Both the position numbers and the translations under genes were made by a program. From IMG/VR virus record IMGVR_UViG_3300025697_000057, positions 1-40,335 of that record: a stretch of DNA of 40,335 nucleotides. One strand, given 5' to 3'. A model generated the notes under the pieces. That model was not told the origin of the DNA. It searched no databases and saw only the letters and a list, made by a program, of their open reading frames with translations. Source of the stretch: a virus. Positions 16,547 to 23,169 of the stretch are shown here, piece after piece (the stretch's first letter is position 1; each line of letters begins with the position of its first letter).

Positions 16547-17941
16547 ATGAAGATGTTAAATGGAGAGAAACTAAAAAAATATTTTGGAACAGTTGAATCT
16601 AACCCGGACATATTTTCTATAGATGTAAAAGATAAGAGATTTTATATAGACTCGAACTCTTTGAAGGTATTAGAGGATGATAATAAAGACGGTGATTTTT
16701 CAAATATAAGTACGGAAATATTCGGAGTAAACTGGAAACCTTCTTTCCCGCTTTATGGTAATCCTATCGTACGCTATATGGTTTTAGAGATTACACATGA
16801 CTGTAATTTGAAGTGTGATTATTGCTTTGTCAGATCAAATTACGACGATAAAGGTATTATGACTTTTGCAGTTGCAAAGAAGGCCATAGATTCTATCATG
16901 TTACCTATGCGCCAGAAGAATACAGAACTTCGTCTGGGGTTTTTTGGTGGGGAGCCTCTATTGAATTGGGGTTTGATAGAAGAAGTAGTCCAATATATAG
17001 ACGGACTTGAAAACTGTAAGGGACGATACCATATTACTACTAATGGTATGTTATTAGATGAAAAGAAGATAAAATTTTTGAATGAGAATAATTTTTCTCT
17101 GATAGTTTCTATAGACGGCCCGCAGGATATACATGACAGACACCGTAAAAATGCGGGGGGTACGGGTTCATGGGAAAAAATAATAAATAACTTGAAAATG
17201 GTTAAAGGCACTCCTTTGGCAAAAAGGATTACTCTGCGGGGTACTTTTTTGAGTGAGGAAGGTATTCGTTTGTTGGATAGGGTGAAGTACCTTAATGAAC
17301 TCTGTGATGAAGGGTATGCAAGTGCTGTGTCTGTAGAGCCTGCATGTTTAGTTGAGCAGGGTTGTAAGATTTCAGAGAGTAAAGATTTTACTGTTGAGAC
17401 TGTAAAGGATTTACAGGGAGAATACTTAGAAGTAGCAGACTGGATGATTTCAAGGATTAAAGAAGGTAAGCCTGCACGGTTTAAGCATTTAGAGTTTATG
17501 GTGTCTAGGTTGTTATACTCTACCCCGTATTCGGGTGAGTGTGGTGCAGGTAAAGGGTTTGTTAGTGTTTCACATGATGGGTCTATTTTTGCTTGTCATA
17601 GGGAGGCACATACAAAGATAGGCGGCTTGGATACTGGTGGGATAGACGAGGAAAAGCGGGCTATGTGGATGGACAACAGGTATTATGCAAGAGATAAATG
17701 CCCTCAATGCCCTATAAGAAACGCTTGCGGAGGGGGCTGCCGGGAAGAAGGCCTCGGTAAATATGGGGATATTAGGAAACCTTATGAGGTTTCTTGTGAG
17801 TTCAAATACAATTTTTTACGAGGGTCTTTATGGATTTTAAGTTCTATCCCTTACGAGATACTTTGTAAAATCTTTAAGAATCCTTTCGGGAAAAAGGGTG
17901 ATAGCCCTAAACCTAAGATTTTAAAGTCGTGGGTTTTATAG
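16547..17941 (+). CDS. Radical SAM / SPASM peptide maturase, SCIFF-maturase-like
   Basis: 464 residues. The radical SAM motif is HDCNLKCDYCF, with cluster ligands Cys86, Cys90 and Cys93. It is followed by GFFGGEPLLNW (residues 131-141), ITTNGMLL (163-170) and SIDGPQDIHDRHR (188-200). The C-terminus carries a complete seven-cysteine SPASM domain, C332-x12-G-x4-C350, then C385-x2-C388-x5-C394-x3-C398 and C417, expected to hold two auxiliary [4Fe-4S] clusters. This pattern, and the wording of the core motifs, is closest to maturases that form Cys thioether bonds (SCIFF/ranthipeptide type). No separate short precursor peptide gene is seen; the Cys-rich tail proteins just upstream are the obvious candidate substrates (inference). 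Ribosome binding site is weak; ATG 16553 is an alternative. Confidence 0.88.
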   Translation: MKMLNGEKLKKYFGTVESNPDIFSIDVKDKRFYIDSNSLKVLEDDNKDGDFSNISTEIFGVNWKPSFPLYGNPIVRYMVLEITHDCNLKCDYCFVRSNYDDKGIMTFAVAKKAIDSIMLPMRQKNTELRLGFFGGEPLLNWGLIEEVVQYIDGLENCKGRYHITTNGMLLDEKKIKFLNENNFSLIVSIDGPQDIHDRHRKNAGGTGSWEKIINNLKMVKGTPLAKRITLRGTFLSEEGIRLLDRVKYLNELCDEGYASAVSVEPACLVEQGCKISESKDFTVETVKDLQGEYLEVADWMISRIKEGKPARFKHLEFMVSRLLYSTPYSGECGAGKGFVSVSHDGSIFACHREAHTKIGGLDTGGIDEEKRAMWMDNRYYARDKCPQCPIRNACGGGCREEGLGKYGDIRKPYEVSCEFKYNFLRGSLWILSSIPYEILCKIFKNPFGKKGDSPKPKILKSWVL

Positions 17942-17954
17942 TGGAGATGTGATT

Positions 17955-18890
17955 ATGCGGATAGGATTAGTGAGAGAGGCAGGAGGTTTTGGGGACATTA
18001 TAAATTTAGGTGCGCCTGCGAAACAGTTGAAGTTTGAAAACCCTAATTGTTATATTGTTGTGTTTTGTCCTGATGAATTTGTAGACCTTGTAGCACATTT
18101 GTCCTGTGTAGATGAGGTAGTTTCTTTGGGCACGTTGAAAGATTTGAGGCAGGTTAGGCGGCCCAGAGGATCAGAATTGGATATAGACAAGTATCCATAT
18201 TTGGCAGTAATAAAAGAATTTAGTTTGGATAAAGTAGTAGATTTATTTGGTGTGGGGTATATTCACGAAAGTACATTATTAGAACCTTGTACGTACAGTA
18301 GGAGTGAATTATTTTCAATTGCGGCGGGGTGTAGGTATTTAGATGATTCTTTTGCCCATTTCCTTTTTTCTGGTGAAGAGTATAAGGCTTCTCAGAAGTT
18401 TTTATCTGATAAGTATAGGGGTAGAGACTTTATAGGGGTTTCTCTTAGAGGCACTTGTAAGGCTAGGTGTTATCCTTACAAGAAAGAGTTGGTAGAGGAG
18501 ATATTAAAAAGAGGATATGATGTAATTTATTTTGATGGTATTGAACCTGATTTTGAATTGCCTGAAGGGGCATGGAGAAGCCCTAAGAATTTTTTGGATT
18601 CTGCTGAATTAGTGCAGTTCATGGAAAAAATGATTGTGGTAGATAGTGCTATGTTGCATGTAGCGGCTATGAACGGGTTTCCTACCTTGTGTTTAGCAGG
18701 CCCTACAGATGGCCGGGCTATAACTCATTCATATAAATATGTTGGATATATGAACGGAGTATCTGATAAATGTAAAGAGGCTTGTCAGTATAATCCGAAA
18801 CGGGGTTGGAATCCTGAGTGTAAAGAAAATGGATGTAAGAGAATGGACAGTTTAAGACCGGAGGTGGTTTGTGAGATCTTGTTTAATTAA
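17955..18890 (+). CDS. Glycosyltransferase, GT9 / heptosyltransferase-like
   Basis: 311 residues from ATG 17955 (GGAG at 17943-17946); a GTG at 17949 is too close to that site. The N-terminus (MRIGLVREAGGFGDIINLGA) has the Gly-rich loop of GT-B enzymes of the ADP-heptose:LPS heptosyltransferase family. The C-terminal nucleotide-sugar site reads VVDSAMLHVAAMNGFPTL followed by CLAGPTDG. The last 40 residues contain four cysteines (CKEACQYNPKRGWNPECKENGC), seen in some relatives. It would transfer a sugar from a nucleotide donor; acceptor unknown. Neighbours suggest a virion protein or host surface glycan as target (inference). Confidence 0.8.
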   Translation: MRIGLVREAGGFGDIINLGAPAKQLKFENPNCYIVVFCPDEFVDLVAHLSCVDEVVSLGTLKDLRQVRRPRGSELDIDKYPYLAVIKEFSLDKVVDLFGVGYIHESTLLEPCTYSRSELFSIAAGCRYLDDSFAHFLFSGEEYKASQKFLSDKYRGRDFIGVSLRGTCKARCYPYKKELVEEILKRGYDVIYFDGIEPDFELPEGAWRSPKNFLDSAELVQFMEKMIVVDSAMLHVAAMNGFPTLCLAGPTDGRAITHSYKYVGYMNGVSDKCKEACQYNPKRGWNPECKENGCKRMDSLRPEVVCEILFN

Positions 18891-20223
18891 TATTTTCTCT
18901 TATAACAGGTTTGAGCATTTGAGGCTGTGTTTGCTCTATCTTTTGAATTCTAATTTGATGAATATACAGATTAGGATTTCAGATGATGGAAGTACAGATA
19001 AAAGAATATTAGACCTTCTAAATAGGGTCAGTAAAGATAAAAAGGTGATTCTAAATCTTATGCCAGAGCATAAACCCTTGTCTAAGGTAGAATCGGATTC
19101 TGCTATTGGTGCGGCCAGAGGAGAAGCCGTAGAGTATTTTTTGGGTAAGAAGTATGACTATCTGTTATTGTTAGATGATGATATTTTACTAGGAAAAAAT
19201 ACAGTACAAGAGGCTATTGAAGATTACACCTTTTTACGGTACAGAGAAGAGTTTACAAAGGTAGGTGCATTGACTCTTCATGCGTGGGATAGGGGAGGTG
19301 AATTTTTATCTGGCTTTATGAACATAGACGGAAAATGGTTTTCAAGGTGCAGGCTTACAGGTGAATCTGTTTTCTTGGTAGACAGGAAAGCAATAGAGGA
19401 GGTAGGAAATCATTTTTCAGGTGAGTATAAAGGTTTTGCCGATATTCAAATAAAGAAGATATATGAAAAAGGTTTGATATATTATGACCGGAGTTCTTCT
19501 CCATACAATGTTCAACATATTGGCGTAGGAGGAGGTGGTTCAATTATATGGAAAGATAGGCAACCTTTTTGGGTAACTACTATGTGGACAAAAAATTATC
19601 CTGTAAGCAGTAAAAAATATTTACAGGTAGAGGGTTTTTCTCCTCGGAAATTTTTTGCAGATGCGGAATCTTTGGGAAGTGATAAGGCGGCTGAGATACA
19701 TTTTGAAGACGTTAAAAATACATTTGATTATTCTTTTGAAGAGATAAAAATGAAAGATAAAGAACCGCTTGTGTTAAAAGATACTGTTAAGACGGTCTCT
19801 GGTAGCGTAGAGATAAGAGTTAAGAATGTTAAGACTGGTGAAGTGGTAGAGCATACTAAAATAAAGAATTTAGACTTAAATAACTTCTATGTACAGGAAG
19901 CCTCTTTATTGGCGGGAGAGGGGTTGACCACTAAATATATAGATAGGATGGTATTTGGTACGGGTACGGTTGCACCTGTGGTCACGGATACAGGCTTGAC
20001 TGGGACTGTAACGGCCTCAGGTACTTTTAGTGCCTCCTATCCTAGTACTACTTCCGTTCAGTTTGTAGGTACGCTGGAAGGCTCTCAGGGTAATGGGGTT
20101 GCTTTAACTGAGATGGGGTTGATGTGTGCAGATGGTACGTTGGTTACGAGGACGCTTTTTGGGCCTATGACAAAGAGTAGTTTATTTTCTATTGAGATTT
20201 CTTGGACTATTGAGTGGAGTTAG
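18871..20223 (+). CDS. GT2-type glycosyltransferase fused to a virion (tail) domain
   Basis: 450 residues from GTG 18871, with GGAGG at 18860-18864, overlapping the GT9 gene by 20 bases. Residues 1-250 are a GT-A glycosyltransferase: CLINIFSYNR, ISDDGSTDKRILDLL at 36-50, and the metal-binding DDD at 102-104 (LLLLDDDILL). Residues ~310-450 are unrelated to glycosyltransferases and match the domain of the next gene: VEIRVKNVKTGEVVE, RMVFGTGTVAPVVTDTGL, ALTEMGLMCADGTLVTR. That domain is the kind found in phage tail fibres. The fusion suggests the enzyme is attached to, or acts on, the virion. The frame is continuous. Confidence 0.82.
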   Translation: MRSCLINIFSYNRFEHLRLCLLYLLNSNLMNIQIRISDDGSTDKRILDLLNRVSKDKKVILNLMPEHKPLSKVESDSAIGAARGEAVEYFLGKKYDYLLLLDDDILLGKNTVQEAIEDYTFLRYREEFTKVGALTLHAWDRGGEFLSGFMNIDGKWFSRCRLTGESVFLVDRKAIEEVGNHFSGEYKGFADIQIKKIYEKGLIYYDRSSSPYNVQHIGVGGGGSIIWKDRQPFWVTTMWTKNYPVSSKKYLQVEGFSPRKFFADAESLGSDKAAEIHFEDVKNTFDYSFEEIKMKDKEPLVLKDTVKTVSGSVEIRVKNVKTGEVVEHTKIKNLDLNNFYVQEASLLAGEGLTTKYIDRMVFGTGTVAPVVTDTGLTGTVTASGTFSASYPSTTSVQFVGTLEGSQGNGVALTEMGLMCADGTLVTRTLFGPMTKSSLFSIEISWTIEWS

Positions 20224-20227
20224 AAAA

Positions 20228-20665
20228 ATGCACGGATACTTAAATATACGGATACTAGATTTAGAAGGTAATATAGTAGAGGAAAGTGGTAATCAGAATA
20301 TTGTGGTAACAGGCTCTATCGCCCAATTAGCTCGATTGGTCTCTGAAGGGGATAGTGGGTCTACTCATTATATTTCTAAGATGCAATTTGGTACAGGCAC
20401 TATACCCGCTACTGTTTCGGATACGGCTTTACAGTCTCCTATATCTCCGGTGAAAGCTGTAACATTTACTTATCCAGAGACATATCAAATTAGATTTGTT
20501 GCTTATTTGTTGGCTAATGAGGCTAACGGGTTCCCGATAACTGAGGCAGGTTTGTTGACCGGAGGAAATACTTTAATGTCGCGGAGGGTCTTTGCGGCAA
20601 AGAACAAAACATCTGATTATCAATATGAATTTGTTTGGTTAATAGACACGAAAAATGTAATATAA
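20228..20665 (+). CDS. Stand-alone virion domain protein, paralogue of the GT2 fusion C-terminus
   Basis: 145 residues from ATG 20228, with GGAG 20216-20219 at 8-nt spacing; a longer reading from 20192 overlaps the previous gene and lacks such a site. The sequence aligns over its whole length with the last 140 residues of the preceding protein: LNIRILDLEGNIVEES, KMQFGTGTIPATVSDTAL, ANGFPITEAGLLTGG. Likely a small tail-fibre or baseplate decoration protein. It ends the structural transcription unit. Confidence 0.65.
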   Translation: MHGYLNIRILDLEGNIVEESGNQNIVVTGSIAQLARLVSEGDSGSTHYISKMQFGTGTIPATVSDTALQSPISPVKAVTFTYPETYQIRFVAYLLANEANGFPITEAGLLTGGNTLMSRRVFAAKNKTSDYQYEFVWLIDTKNVI

Positions 20666-20710
20666 ATTGTTAATTTTTAAATAGTTAATTATTAAATAGT
20701 TAATGTAGTG

Positions 20711-20745
20711 AACCCTGCTCGAAAATTCGGGTGGGGTTTTTTTAT
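20711..20745 (+). terminator. Rho-independent terminator of the structural operon
   Basis: AACCC (20711-20715) pairs with GGGTT (20734-20738), and CTCGA (20718-20722) with TCGGG (20727-20731, one G-U pair), across a small internal loop and a 4-nt loop. Seven T's start at 20737. Upstream (20666-20705) are three AT-rich variants of a 'TAGTTAAT' word of unknown meaning. Confidence 0.85.
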
Positions 20746-20772
20746 TTTCTTATAAAATGTTAAAGTTTCTCC

Positions 20773-20800
20773 TTGACAAAGACGAATTATATTATATAAT
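20773..20800 (+). promoter_or_regulatory. Strong sigma-70 type promoter, copy 1
   Basis: TTGACA (20773-20778), 16-nt spacer, TATAAT (20795-20800). The surrounding 50 bases (20754-20803) are nearly identical to the promoters at 27511 and 40031. It lies just past the terminator and drives the small-gene cassette from 20877. Confidence 0.88.
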
Positions 20801-20828
20801 ATAGGTGAACAAACAAAAACATTACCAG

Positions 20829-20854
20829 GAACAGAACAGAACCGAACAGAACAT
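20829..20854 (+). repeat. GAACA-type pentamer repeat in the leader
   Basis: A run of 5-base units (GAACA, GAACC) lies between promoter and first gene. A second run lies at 21427-21460 before the gene at 21485. Function unknown; it may act in the mRNA leader. Confidence 0.7.
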
Positions 20855-20883
20855 ATAACCTTTATGGAGACCTACCATGACAA
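20845..20883 (+). repeat. 39-bp leader repeat, copy 1 (second copy 21453-21491)
   Basis: Two identical 39-base copies, 608 bases apart, each covering a leader, the ribosome binding site GGAGA, the ATG and the first codon and a half of a small gene. They show that whole translation-initiation modules were duplicated with the genes. Confidence 0.9.
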
Positions 20884-21101
20884 TTACCGACACGACAAAC
20901 GACAGGTATGTCGGCTTTGTTGAAATAGCTGAGGGCTGTTTTTCTATTGTTCAACGGGGCGATAAATTGATTGCAGGAACGGTTTACAATGTCGGATTGT
21001 TGAAATCTTATGAGTATGATATTGACGATTGCTTCAGTTTCGACGAAAATTTGCAGGCATTTATCGAAACGATTGAAACAATGGAACACGACAATAATTG
21101 A
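20877..21101 (+). CDS. Small hypothetical protein, first gene of GC-richer cassette
   Basis: 74 residues, ATG preceded by GGAGA at 20866-20870. Acidic and soluble (DRYVGFVEIAEGCFSIVQRG, later YEYDIDDCFSFDENLQAF). No known family recognised. Base composition and codon use are visibly more GC-rich than in the structural genes. It is the first gene behind the strong promoter, so probably made early and abundantly, as are many host-takeover proteins (inference). Confidence 0.65.
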   Translation: MTITDTTNDRYVGFVEIAEGCFSIVQRGDKLIAGTVYNVGLLKSYEYDIDDCFSFDENLQAFIETIETMEHDNN

Positions 21102-21155
21102 CGGATCGCAAGGGAAATGAAACGATATTAGTATCACAAAAACCTTTTTATGGAG
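21102..21155 (+). repeat. 54-bp leader repeat, copy 1 (others 21669-21722 and about 22113-22168)
   Basis: CGGATCGCAAGGGAAATGAA at the start, then ACGATATTAGTATCACAAAA and CCTTTTTATGGAG. The second copy is nearly identical and the third more diverged. Each ends in the ribosome binding site of the following small gene. Confidence 0.85.
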
Positions 21156-21163
21156 AAAAAATC

Positions 21164-21379
21164 ATGAACACGAATTATAGAATATGCCACGGGCTGCCCG
21201 TGCAGAACGGGCGAGAATGCCAACATCCCAGCCATTGGGTACGCATGGCTCCCGTCGGCAGATTTATCTGCAGTAAATGCCTCAGGGCCTGCGCAAAACA
21301 TGAGCGCAATAGAGCAGCGAGCGCGGAGGCAAATATGCCTATTTGCGAAAATTGCGCGGATGCGGAAAACAGCGCATGA
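21164..21379 (+). CDS. Small Cys/His-rich protein, probable zinc binder
   Basis: 71 residues from ATG 21164, which follows TTATGGAG (21148-21155); a longer reading from 21098 overlaps the previous gene. It contains CHGLPVQNGRECQHPSHW, then CSKCLRACAKH, and CENC near the end: enough Cys and His for one or two zinc sites. No family recognised. Same GC-richer codon use as its neighbours. Confidence 0.6.
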   Translation: MNTNYRICHGLPVQNGRECQHPSHWVRMAPVGRFICSKCLRACAKHERNRAASAEANMPICENCADAENSA

Positions 21380-21484
21380 CAATCTCGGTGGAGACTGTAT
21401 TTCCGAGGCACTAAAAACGATAGTGCGAACAGAACCGAACAGAACAGAACAAAACAGAACATATAACCTTTATGGAGACCTACC

Positions 21485-21664
21485 ATGACAACCAGCAACC
21501 TAACAATCGGCAACAGACGTTACACGTACACCATCACCGAAAAAACCGAGAACGACCGCGCGAAAATGTTGGAAGCACGCACGCCAGAAAATAGGCGTAA
21601 CGCCGAAAGGCGTCTGCTGCGCACATTTAAGGCGCAAGGCGCGGGGTTTATGTTTATCGCGTGA
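21485..21664 (+). CDS. Small basic hypothetical protein
   Basis: 59 residues, ATG 21485 to TGA 21662-21664. The start is supported by the 39-bp leader repeat, which places GGAGA before the ATG exactly as at 20877. The protein is strongly basic (NRRYTYTITEKTEND, later ENRRNAERRLLRTFKAQG), so it may bind nucleic acid or a nucleoprotein. No known family. Confidence 0.6.
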   Translation: MTTSNLTIGNRRYTYTITEKTENDRAKMLEARTPENRRNAERRLLRTFKAQGAGFMFIA

Positions 21665-21668
21665 CCGG

Positions 21669-21722
21669 CGGATCGCAAAGGGAATAAAACGATATTAGTA
21701 TCACAAAAACCTTTTTATGGAG
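21669..21722 (+). repeat. 54-bp leader repeat, copy 2
   Basis: Nearly identical to 21102-21155; the last 36 bases match exactly, ending in the TATGGAG ribosome binding site of the gene at 21731. Confidence 0.85.
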
Positions 21723-21730
21723 CCACACAA

Positions 21731-22102
21731 ATGAAAACGATTGACAAGCCAAAGGCACTAAAAAAAGCGGAATTCATAGCGCACTGGCGCGGCATCCCCG
21801 CTAATCAGTCAATACGCATTGCGCAAGTGCCGTACAAACACACGGGAAGCACGTATGCCGAAGATGGTATCCGCTTGACGGGAAGTCGAGATTTTATTGA
21901 TAGCGTACTATCGCGCTTAAAGTCGCTACTCGACCACGAAAACAACACACAGCGTCTGCAAGTCGTCTATAAAGAATCGGTTGACCGCGAATCCGGCGTA
22001 CCGACGGGCACCTGGAATTGCTATATTCAAGCGCACGAACGCGGGGACGAAGCAAAGCACATAAACACGCGCTTTAACCTTATTGAGCGAGATCGAGCAT
22101 AA
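21731..22102 (+). CDS. Hypothetical protein of the GC-richer cassette
   Basis: 123 residues with ATG 8 bases after TATGGAG. Mixed alpha/beta, soluble and basic, with phrases such as EFIAHWRGIPANQSIRIAQV and RLQVVYKESVDRESGVPTGT. No motif recognised. The third leader copy follows it. Confidence 0.6.
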   Translation: MKTIDKPKALKKAEFIAHWRGIPANQSIRIAQVPYKHTGSTYAEDGIRLTGSRDFIDSVLSRLKSLLDHENNTQRLQVVYKESVDRESGVPTGTWNCYIQAHERGDEAKHINTRFNLIERDRA

Positions 22103-22112
22103 CGCGCTTCAG

Positions 22113-22168
22113 GCGCAAAGGGAAATGAAACGATGTTAGTAACCGCAACAAAAACCTTTATATGGAGG
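22113..22168 (+). repeat. Leader repeat, diverged copy 3
   Basis: Shares GCAAAGGGAAATGAAACGAT with the earlier copies, then diverges, and returns to CAAAAACCTTTATATGGAGG before the next start. It conserves the layout of leader, CCTTT core and ribosome binding site. Confidence 0.7.
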
Positions 22169-22176
22169 ACAAAACA

Positions 22177-22443
22177 ATGAACGCAGAATTTCATCACAAA
22201 TGTATTATAGCAAAGGCAATGTATTACGCCATTGATAAAGACACTTTCGAATTCGAGTTTGTGTTGGACGAAGCACAAGCGGTCGAGGACGACCAAACGC
22301 GGAATCAAATGCTAGCGAACGTCGCCGAGGCGGTTCGTATTTGCGGGGAATTCGAGTATATTCAAAAAAGAATCCTGCCAATGATGGACAAAGAATCGGC
22401 GTATTATGCCGTTGTTGTTGATAAAATAGCGGCTTGCGCGTAA
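22177..22443 (+). CDS. Small acidic hypothetical protein
   Basis: 88 residues from ATG 22177, with GGAGG at 22164-22168 and 8-nt spacing; an in-frame ATG at 22162 lies within the leader. Mostly helical and acidic (KDTFEFEFVLDEAQAVEDDQ, then NQMLANVAEAVRICGEFEYI). No family recognised. Last intact gene of the GC-richer cassette. Confidence 0.6.
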   Translation: MNAEFHHKCIIAKAMYYAIDKDTFEFEFVLDEAQAVEDDQTRNQMLANVAEAVRICGEFEYIQKRILPMMDKESAYYAVVVDKIAACA

Positions 22444-22453
22444 CAAAAAAACC

Positions 22454-22690
22454 TTGAACAAACGGAGAAAAAGTCCTCCAGTAGAAGATGCTCTGTTGTG
22501 TATTGAATTACGTTGTAAAAAGGCTCGTAAAGAAAAATTTACAGATGAAGATTTTGTGTTTTGTGAGACTCTTAAAGGGGAGTATGGTGAGTGGTATAAA
22601 AAAACAGAGGCCATAATTTACAATTGTACTAACCCTTTAGCTTTAATAAAGGAGTATGAACAGGAGAATAATATGGGGGATCAAAAATGA
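22454..22690 (+). pseudogene. Probable 5'-truncated small gene
   Basis: A 78-codon frame is open from TTG 22454 to TGA 22688-22690, with AT-rich codon use like the phage core rather than the neighbouring cassette. No ribosome binding site precedes the TTG. Directly upstream stands a leader fragment (ACAAAAAAACCTT) that in other copies continues with TTTATGGAG and a start codon; here it runs straight into coding sequence. This looks like a deletion that removed the start. The remaining protein has a charged helical C-terminal half (ALIKEYEQENNMGDQK). It could still be translated from TTG. Confidence 0.5.
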
Positions 22691-22726
22691 AAAAAGGGGA
22701 CATTTATAAAATCTTTGGTATTATCC

Positions 22727-22754
22727 TTGACATTGATAGATTATATCATATAAT
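22727..22754 (+). promoter_or_regulatory. Sigma-70 type promoter, diverged copy
   Basis: TTGACA (22727-22732), 16-nt spacer, TATAAT (22749-22754) followed by ATAGG as in the other copies. It drives the gene at 22796 and probably Thg1 and beyond. Confidence 0.82.
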
Positions 22755-22795
22755 ATAGGTGCGTTTTATTTTTATAGGAAAGAAACCGAGAGAAC

Positions 22796-23143
22796 ATGAT
22801 GACAGAGATAACAGTCAGACTACCTTATAACTATTGGATTTGCGGAGAAGTAGAAGCAGAACTATTTTCTGGTTCCACTGCTTATGCTGATGAGGGGGAA
22901 GATTACTGTGAAGCAAGATTTGGAAAACTTTTTGATGTTTTAACAACTAAGTTGGCTAAATCTCGTGGGGCTAATTTAATTTTGACCTCTGACGAGCATA
23001 GGGTGATAGTAGAGTGTTTCCGCAGCGTATTGAAAAGATGGGAAATGGATTATGAGTCTTTTCCTCAACCTATTCTTTATGCTGAATGTCAGGCATTAAA
23101 ACACTGGTTAAAAAAGTATTCGTATGACGCACTTCCTATTTAG
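22796..23143 (+). CDS. Hypothetical protein, first gene behind promoter at 22727
   Basis: 115 residues; ATG 22796 or the next ATG at 22799 are both possible. Acidic N-terminal half (YADEGEDYCEARFGKLFDVL) and a helical C-terminal half (HRVIVECFRSVLKRWEMDYE). No family recognised. Codon use is AT-rich like the phage core. Confidence 0.65.
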   Translation: MMTEITVRLPYNYWICGEVEAELFSGSTAYADEGEDYCEARFGKLFDVLTTKLAKSRGANLILTSDEHRVIVECFRSVLKRWEMDYESFPQPILYAECQALKHWLKKYSYDALPI

Positions 23144-23169
23144 AAGAATTTTTTACTGGAGAGGGTACA

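Noticed and set aside
21175-21513. - strand frame with hydrophobic, signal-like residues opposite the small-gene cassette
   Set aside because: It runs across two + strand genes and a repeated leader and has no promoter or ribosome binding site of its own.
20829-22168. CRISPR-like array from the repeated leaders
   Set aside because: The repeats differ in length, are separated by real small genes, contain start sites and are not palindromic.
22687-22758. 23-residue ORF overlapping the promoter at 22727
   Set aside because: It overlaps the previous stop but its codons are the promoter itself, and its stop lies in the conserved ATAGG after the -10 element.
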